Of a stretch of DNA of 64,000 nt, positions 56,322 through 64,000 are shown one piece after another (position 1 is the first letter of the stretch; each line of letters starts with the position of its first letter). The notes beneath the pieces were generated by a model. The model searched no databases, was not told the DNA's origin, and worked only from the letters and a program-made list of their open reading frames with translations. A program made the translations under genes and the position numbers. This DNA comes from Chaenocephalus aceratus (taxonomy: Eukaryota > Chordata > Actinopteri > Perciformes > Channichthyidae). Location of the stretch: positions 41,318,685-41,382,684 of the forward strand of contig CM043800.1 in NCBI GenBank assembly GCA_023974075.1, read 5' to 3'.

Positions 56322-57412
56322 CCTCTGAGAGCCACAACTCGTTAGTCTTGGATTTGGACTCTGTAGAGAGATGTTTTATAACGGATGGATCATTGCTAGC
56401 CCACTGTCTTATGTCGAAACCACCCTCTAAGAACAGAGGTCTCATTTTGTCGATGAGGGACTTTGCTTCTTGGGGGGAGTGAAAGCTTTGGAGGCAGTTA
56501 TCAACATAGAAACAATTTTGGACGGATTCAAGGACCTCCTCGTTTCCATCACAATGATCTTTGACATGTTTTTGAACTGCAAAGGTGGCACAGCATGGGC
56601 TACAGGTTGTTCCAAAAGGAGAAGAACTTGCCATTCATACACACTGGGTTCCTGTTCGAGCCGCATCCCTCTCCAAATGAAGCGCAACAGGGGTTTGTCC
56701 TCATTCAAAAGGCGTACCTGATGGAAACATAGCCTTTATGTCTCCGCAGATGGCAATGGCATTTTGGCGGAATCTGAGGAGTACTACAATGAGTGAGGGA
56801 CCAAGTGTTGGGCCAGGCAGAAGACATTTGTTCAGGGTTTGTCCCATGTATTCAAAAGAGCAATGTGTTCAACTATGTGATGTGGAAAATACCAGGTTTC
56901 CTGTGGTTGCTCAGCCTGCTCGTTGGGATCCTTTGAAACATAGCCAAGCTCTGAGTTTATTCAGTTCCTCCTGGTATTTCTCAGAAAGTTGTGAGTCTTT
57001 GGACAAGCGTCTTTCTGTGGTACAGAGACGAGGCAGAACGCCTTCCTTGGGGGCTTGAAAGGCAAGCATATTGGGAATTCTCAGCAGGGGAGTGGCATAG
57101 CGCATTACACCATCTATTTCTACTCGTTCTGTCTGTCATGGAATGAAGAAGAGCGAGAGCCATCTTGTCCTGTTTCGACCTTGTGGCTTGTCTTTTCATT
57201 TGTATAGGGCAAGGTGTCCATCTGCCAGAGTCTTTCCACGTTCTTGAGTAATTCACTTTTAAGGCAGGTCAGTGTGAAGGGAAGAGTCTGTTGGGTTTGG
57301 ATTAAGCTGGCTGGACCTTGGAGGGCCCATCCTAGCCTTGTGTGTACTGCCAGTGGGCCACCGGGGGGCCCAATGCGAATTGGCTCTGTGGCTGTGATGA
57401 GATGGGCATAGT
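56254..57412 (-). pseudogene. BEL/Pao reverse transcriptase (copy 2)
   Basis: Same blocks as in copy 1, including FGTTCSPCCATFAVQ and NCFYVDNCLQSF (about 56,510). The Asn in the YxDD box is shared with copy 1, so it predates the duplication. Frames are broken near 56,620, 56,730, 56,930 and 57,150. Confidence 0.7.
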
Positions 57413-57454
57413 CTGAGCCAATGAGGACAAGAGGGCATGTGTGGTCAATTGGCT

Positions 57455-57960
57455 CTAATGAAATGTCTCTGAGATGGTGAAAACTGTTTTTGTAACTGTT
57501 TTACAGGGTAAGTGTGCTCTGAAAGGCCGAGATTTCTCAGCAGTGAATGCTCCGTTGATGACATGCCTTTCAGTTGGCTGGTCAATAGGGGAGATTCCAA
57601 AGGAAACAGTTGCTCCACTTACTTGCACTATATCCTGCCGCACTGTGTATAGTGAGATTGTTTTCAGGCTGTGTTGAGAGACCCAAACACTGGACAGCAA
57701 AGGGGAGCAGGATGGATCGATCAGCACCATCATCAAGGACTGCATGAGTTGTGAGGGTTCTGTCTCCGTTGTGGAGAAGTACATTGACAATTTTCAACAT
57801 GACTTTATGGGAGCGGTTAGGTTTGTCCATGTAGAGAAGCCTCTGAGGAGGGGGATGTGTACATCACTGTAGCTGATTTGTTTTGAATTAAAGTCATGGA
57901 GAATAGTCAAGTGAATGTCCTTGCATAATTACATGGCCTCTTTAAGGTGCATTTGTCCTT
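57455..57960 (-). pseudogene. BEL/Pao protease region (copy 2)
   Basis: Carries the active-site text AVLDDGADRSILLPFAVQCL (about 57,710), then splits into two frames by a T insertion at about 57,662. The zinc-knuckle remnant upstream is frameshifted near 57,845-57,930. Confidence 0.65.
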
Positions 57961-60284
57961 TTATGGATTCTTCCGCATTTAATGCATCTGCCTTTCTCTT
58001 TGATCCATTTTGAAATGTTCATTTTGGAGAGTCCTTTGAATTCTGTGCATGAACCAAGGGAAATGGTCTCTAACGTTACAGTAGGGGCAGTAGGGCTTAG
58101 GCCTTTCGACATTCATCCTTTCTTTGGTGTAGTATTTTTGGTGTGCCATCTATTTCAGATACTGTTGATAGATAGAGCAGACTTGTCGGGGGGGGGACTG
58201 GCGTTCCTTTCCAGTCCATGGTTTCTCCTGTCTGTTTCTCCTGTCTGTGGAGCTCAACAGCTCTCTCTGCGATGCGTTTAGCTCTGGATTTCAACTGTAG
58301 CCATTTTGATAGGTCAAGGAGGGTATAGGTTTGGGTTGCTTGTGCAGTTAGAATGCCACGATTAATGCAGTGCTCAACACATCCATCTCTGTACTGCACA
58401 GGGAGTTTTACTGAGGAGTCTGTCCACATGAGAACCACATCTTAATTTGCACCCATCAGGACCCTCTAGGGACAGCAGTATTCCAACCAGAGCATGGATT
58501 GGATAGACAGGGACAGATTATCAAAGGCTTTCCACGTCATTAATGCGAACAATGGGGGCATTTAGTATTTCACCTATTTCTCTCTGAACTAGCAGCCTTG
58601 GCTGACCATACTTTTCTTTGAGTGCTAAGAGGGCAGTGGAATATGGTCTTGCGTCATGCATGCTGGATCTGGCTAATTTGCTAGCTCCTGAGTGCTGAAC
58701 ATGTTCCAAGAGTATTTGGTATTTATACTGCTCTGTAAGATGGGGGTGATCGTCGAGGGCCATTTTCATGAGGGCAAAAATCCTTCTCTCTACCACTTTG
58801 AACACAGGGATAGAGGGTCTTGGTATACCATAAGCAGAGGGCTATCAGCAGATCTGTAACATTTGGGAATTGAACATGCGGGTAAACGGATTGTTGCTGG
58901 GAGGACATGGCTTTGCGTTGGCTGTAGACTACCAGTAAAGGTAGGTTGTTCGCTACCGGCATGGATATCATATTGTTAGGGGCTTCAGCAGTGACTGAGG
59001 TCACAGGTCCATGGTGAATGAGAAAGGGCACAGGGCATTCTGTAGCAGATGCAGGGTGAAAGGACGAAGGTAAAGCTTGGGCAGCCACATGGGAGTTGAC
59101 GTTGCTGCAGTTTCAGCAGTAGCTGCTGAGGGAAAAGAGGGAGCCTGGGAAGTGTATAAGCTTTGCTGTATTGGTTGAGGCCTGGGAATGATTTGGGAGG
59201 CCTTAGGTAGTCCTCTGGAAAGGCTAAGTTAGGGAAGCAGGGGAGCTAAAGCTAAATGAGAGCGAGAGTCAGCATATGTCAAGTTTGGGGGGGCATGAGT
59301 GAATATCCTGGATGGAGGCAGATCATAAAAAGAAGACGTTGCTCCATTTCCATGAAGAGATGAGGTTGTAGGACCACAGGCTCCTCCATCCTCTTCAGAA
59401 AGATTGTGTTTTATGAAACTAGTGACAAGTTGTGCTGACTCAAGCTCTTGTTCTTTAGTACGAATACATCTGTTCATTTCAACCTGTCTGATCATTTTCT
59501 CTCTCACTTTGTGTGCATTTTCTTGAAATTGCTGAGCAGCTCTGGCCCTTTCATCAATTAACTTGCATTTTTCATCCAGCTGCTTATCCTCCAATTGCTG
59601 TCTTTTAAGCTCCTCCAGCTTGTCTTTTCTTCCCTTTTCCTGGAGAATACTGGCTTGGAGATCACTCAAATTAGGAGCGTGGCGGCTGTCTCTTGAATGT
59701 CGACTTGTATTAGAGCAGCCTGTAGGGACACTTGATGCCGACTCGCTGAAGTGTGTCCTCTTACTCCTTAAACTATGAGATACTCGGGATGCTGCCTTGC
59801 GCCGTGGAAAACCATAGTAATCAGGGGTCTATCTCTTTTGGGTCTAGACCCTAGGTCACGATGGCTTATTGGCTTTGTCAGGGCTTTGGCTAATACTTCC
59901 AGGGGTACTGATTGCAGAATGAGATGAGGGGTAGGCAATAAGGGTGCAGGTGAAAGGCTCTGTTTGAGGTGTGGATGGCCTAGGTGATGTTTGAGACGGA
60001 CCCTCTTGTAAGTAGAGCTGGGTTAAGTCTGGGACACCTTCGGATCCATCCATGTTCTCAGTAGAAATGGCCTGACCTCCATTGTTGGGTTCATCCATTG
60101 TCTGCATGTCATCAGTCCCGGAATCTGTCATTTGGTCACTGTGTGGAGTGTGGCTCAGTCTCCGGCTCGAATGACCATTTGTTGGAGATGAATGTTCAAA
60201 CTGGAGCCACAAACCACCAGGAGACAGGAGTTTAAACTTCTTTGTTTTACTGTTGCCAATGGTTCTAGTAGAAAGGTGAAACAA
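57961..60284 (-). pseudogene. BEL/Pao gag (copy 2)
   Basis: Fragments matching 19,795-22,019: an N-terminal acidic frame (60,284-59,856), a coiled-coil frame (59,669-59,229), central pieces (59,088-58,521) and a C-terminal piece (58,438-58,097) that retains AKRIAERAVELHRQEKQ, lost from copy 1. Small indels near 58,790, 58,840 and 59,130 break the central part. Confidence 0.65.
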
Positions 60285-60621
60285 ACTGATTACAGCATTT
60301 GCACATTAAAATAGTACTTCTTCAATCAAATTCGAACTAAATTATATTCATTACTACATTGAACAACAAATGTGTTCAATACTATTGAGGTTACTCAAGT
60401 GCAAACATCAAAATTACAAAGAGGATTCTACATACATTGGTAAATCAAAAGACACATGGCGAACAACTACCAAACACTCAATTCTGGTTTGGGTGTTTTG
60501 AGGACAAAGAGGAGGAAGTCCTCATCCAGGCCTCTATTTATATTCTGTGAGGAAGTTCTACCTGCTTCCCTACACAGTGCCTCTTGTGGACAGGAGGGTT
60601 ACACACATGCAATTGCTAACA
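60251..60621 (-). repeat. Candidate 5' LTR of BEL/Pao (copy 2)
   Basis: Counterpart of 21,987-22,349, with the same TGTT...AACA ends and TATA-like box. Confidence 0.5.
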
Positions 60622-60847
60622 ATATGGAAATGGGTTACTATTAAAAAAAGAAAAAAAAATTATTTAGGAACCCATCTATATAATTTTTAGTGGGGGTCGA
60701 CCTCAAATCCTCTAGGGGGGTCCAGGGGCATGCCCTCCCGGTAAGATTTTATTTTTTTTGATTTTGGAGTTAAATGCATCAATCTGCTGCATTTTTAGGG
60801 GGAAATAAAGAGGCTAGATCTATGGAAACACCTATATGAAACATAAC

Positions 60848-61185
60848 TGCAAGGCAAGTTTATTTATATAGCACTTTTCAACGAAAGGCAATTCAAAGTG
60901 CTTTACAAAAAAAAAAGACATTAAGCATTAAAAAAGAAAAGCTAATAAAATAAACATTAAGGAAAAATACATGGATACAAGTTACAGTGCAGTTTAAGAT
61001 ATGAATAGTTCAATTAAAAGCAGTGACAAAAAGAAAAGTCTTCAGCCTGGATTTAAAAGTAGTAAGAGTTGCAGCGGACCTGCAGGTTTCTGGGAGTTTG
61101 TTCCAGATATTTGGAGCAAGTAAGAGTTGCAGCGGACCTGCAGGTTTCTGGGAGTTTGTTCCAGATATTTGGAGCAAACTGTATA
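60848..61185 (-). mobile_element. LINE 3' fragment with tandem duplication (copy 2)
   Basis: Counterpart of 22,571-22,975, including the tandem 58-bp unit (about 61,061-61,178). It lacks a second, separate duplication of the GGATAAAAGTTACAGTGCAG text that copy 1 has at 22,696-22,795. Confidence 0.65.
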
Positions 61186-61469
61186 CATTTCAATAATCAA
61201 TAATAATTTCATCAATACATAAAATCATGGCCATAACCAATAACATACCATTTCCAATATGAAAAAAACACTGAAACTTGTTTATTAATTTATTTTTGGT
61301 TCATTTATAGTTGTGAGTATGTCTGTGCTCCTGAATTAGCCTCTCCTGTCTCCCTCCTCTCCCCCTGCTCCTCTTTGAGGCAGCAGCAAAGACAAGTTTT
61401 AAAAGTGTATCTTACCTTTTTTCACCTATTTAACTTTTTATTTATTTATTCATGCATATTTTACTAATC

Positions 61470-61670
61470 ACATTACATTTAATTTAGCTGACGCTTTTAT
61501 CCAAGGCAACTTATAATGACCGATTACAGGGACATTCTCCCTGGAGTAGCTAAGGGCTAAGCGCCTTACTCAAGGGCACACTAGTGGTGGTGTTCCTGGT
61601 GGGATTTGAACTCACAGCCTTCCGTTCTTCAGCCCACCTCACTATCCATTAGACCAATCACTACTCTCTC
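61470..61670 (-). repeat. tRNA-headed SINE (copy 2)
   Basis: Counterpart of 23,272-23,484; A box, B box and tail all visible on the minus strand. Confidence 0.65.
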
Positions 61671-62663
61671 AAATGGAAATATGTGTTTACATAAATGGTG
61701 ACCACACCGTTTGAGACCCACTGAGAACTTAGACTAAGTTAACCATCTAAACCAGGGGTTCTCAAAGTGCGGCCCGCGGGCCAATGGCGGCCCTCGGAAA
61801 AGTTTCTGGCGGCCCGCGATAGTTAATGTGATATTTTAATCCTAAATGGTTCGTATCTAGTAATTTAGGTTAACTTCCTGTTTCGTTTGCATGCTTTTAT
61901 TTTGAAGGCGAGATAACGTGTTTGACAGGAAGTTGTGGTGGCATTGGAGACAACTTGACGGATAAAGTAGTGTCTACTATGTAACGGCAGAGAAAGAGAA
62001 CAACGGACTGTATGTTTTAAATGTTTAGCACCCCCCGAAGAGGCCACAAGCTCTTACGTTGGGTCTGGAGTTACAAATAAATTCTGATTCATCAGTAAAG
62101 TAAAGCCTACGACCATTATTCGGAGGGAAATGCTACACTGTAATTTTTGCTAGATCAAAAGTCAAAAGTTGTCTTGGATGAGTCACTAGTTGACTGGTAA
62201 GAAATTATATGAGAAGCCGCTGTGGTGCATCTGATTAAAATGGCAGAGAAGATGTATTCTCCAAATTATGTTTATTGTAAATAAGAGGTGAATGTCAAGA
62301 TATGTACACAAAATGTATGTGTGTTTGTTTGTATATATAGGTAGGCGTGTGTGTGATTGTGGTTATTTGTGTTTGCGTGTGTGGTTAAGTATATGAACGC
62401 ACACAAAAGTCCGGTTATACAATAAAACAACAAGCTGTCTCTACCAACGTCCACACTCAGGCACACTGTTATTTCCACTGACTACCCCCAGCGCGAGCAT
62501 CCCCAAACTCACTCCCTGATTGGATGCACGAGAGGAGCTATGAGGGGTGCATGCACTGGAAGTATGTCCCAAAGGCGGCAAAGTGTTCACGTGAACAGCC
62601 CGTGGCCCAAACCATCAGTCCTTCGCAACAAAAGTTGTTGGAAGTTTTCGTTGTGTAAGCGAG

Positions 62664-63152
<489 letters not shown>

Positions 63153-63460
63153 AAGGCACTTTTGAGACAAATTAATGTTTGATTAATCTTAATGTATAGT
63201 CAAGTGTATACTGTATGTAAATTGGTTAGTTAGTACAATAAAGAAAGGATTTGTTTTGGAATTATTTTGTGTTCCGTTTTTTCTTCGGCGGCCCTCAATC
63301 CAATATTGGGTACCTAAATTGGCCCTCACTCATCAAAACTTTGAGAACCCCTGATCTAAACACTCAGAGAGTCCTTTACCTCACCTGAGCTGAGGTTATC
63401 CCGAGCTTGAATGACACACAGAGACCAATCAAGGGCTTTGATTTATGATATGTATGACAG

Positions 63461-63789
63461 TAGGGTTGCCAGAAACTGACCATGATTAAAATCGATTATT
63501 CGGCAGCCCTGGCGAATAATAATCGATGATTCGACCGCAGTCGTGCAGAGCAATCTGCTCTGCACGCAGGCTTCCTCCAAGTTTACAGTAAAACAAACTG
63601 GTGGTGTGACCAATGGCTATTTACAATTATTAATACTATTATTAGCATTAGTCTATATTTTGGTTGAAACCAAGCCAGAAAAAATAAACATAAATAATAA
63701 TTAAAAAATATATAAATAAAATAGATTTTTAAAATAATATTCGATTATGGAGACTGTAACGAATATTCGAATAATCAATGGCATCCCTA
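63461..63789. mobile_element. hAT MITE (copy 2)
   Basis: Counterpart of 23,665-23,992, with TATGACAG flanking both ends (63,453-63,460 and 63,790-63,797). Confidence 0.9.
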
Positions 63790-64000
63790 TATGACAGTGG
63801 CCATGTCGGTAGGCCACATCATGTGGACAGCCAGTCACCCTGTGTGAGGCAGGCCACTTAACAGGCCAGAAGGAGGCGAGATCAGAGCAAGGGAGCGAGG
63901 GATCATTGTCCACAAGTTAATCGATTGCAGATGGCATCGTGGGCACGGACAAATACATTTTTTTTAAATTAAAAATAAAACTAAAAAAACTAAATGGGTC

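Larger units (their letters stand above)
54868..60621 (-). mobile_element. BEL/Pao retrotransposon, 3'-truncated (copy 2)
   Basis: Same structure and same truncation as 16,758-22,349. The 46-bp repeat is at about 54,868-54,915 and 60,202-60,248; the candidate 5' LTR is at 60,251-60,621. It carries more single-base indels than copy 1, but keeps two stretches deleted from copy 1: about 60 bp near 55,150-55,208 and about 55 bp near 58,230-58,290. Confidence 0.85.

Overview
The window is repeat-rich teleost (ray-finned fish) nuclear DNA, probably percomorph. The reasons are: a dense mix of fish-type hAT, PIF/Harbinger-like and piggyBac-like DNA transposons; L2- and I-clade LINEs; tRNA-headed SINEs; BEL/Pao and Ty1/copia LTR retrotransposons; a C2H2 zinc-finger array exon; and an F-type lectin exon. 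Introns, splice sites, long CA/GT microsatellites and the absence of operons rule out a prokaryote.

The main architecture is a large direct segmental duplication. Copy 1 runs from about 313 to 24,172 and beyond. Copy 2 runs from 43,680 to the right edge (64,000). Both copies carry, in the same order: a SINE, a putative 5'UTR exon, a short coding exon (33 coding bases), a hAT remnant, an internally deleted L2 LINE, a small TCA-flanked MITE, a CAAGTC-rich MITE, and a hAT-like element with a 5'-LTR-bearing but 3'-truncated BEL/Pao retrotransposon inside it. The copies differ by insertions on one side only. Copy 1 alone has a 3.5-kb palindromic Harbinger-like element (2,658-6,142) and a 3.4-kb hAT element (12,991-16,407). 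Copy 2 alone has a 4-kb L2 LINE (49,614-53,616) and a 1.6-kb BED-finger hAT (61,753-63,353). In several cases the other copy shows the empty site.

The only reasonably supported host gene in copy 1 is a zinc-finger gene. A short exon (ATG at 6,449, phase-0 donor at 6,482) would join in frame to a 12-finger C2H2 exon (24,327-25,363), which has one net frameshift. In copy 2 the first exon is present at 46,300-46,365; its finger exon would lie past the window edge.

The spacer between copies (25,364-43,679) holds a decayed I-clade LINE, a piggyBac-like shell (28,523-32,837) packed with nested LINE and LTR fragments, a possible host first exon at 33,117-33,224, a 954-bp BED-finger hAT with perfect 8-bp target duplications, an F-type lectin exon with a frameshift, a 2.9-kb DNA element with about 500-bp terminal inverted repeats, and a Ty1/copia element with an intact 3' LTR and truncated 5' LTR. 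The right end of that copia LTR is exactly the left boundary of duplication copy 2.

No genes work together as a pathway. I found no convincing new functional system. The most interesting points are the duplication with reciprocal insertions, the copia element whose gag start codon lies in the LTR and whose coding sequence runs through a half-tRNA-type primer site, and two DNA elements with unusually long inverted repeats.
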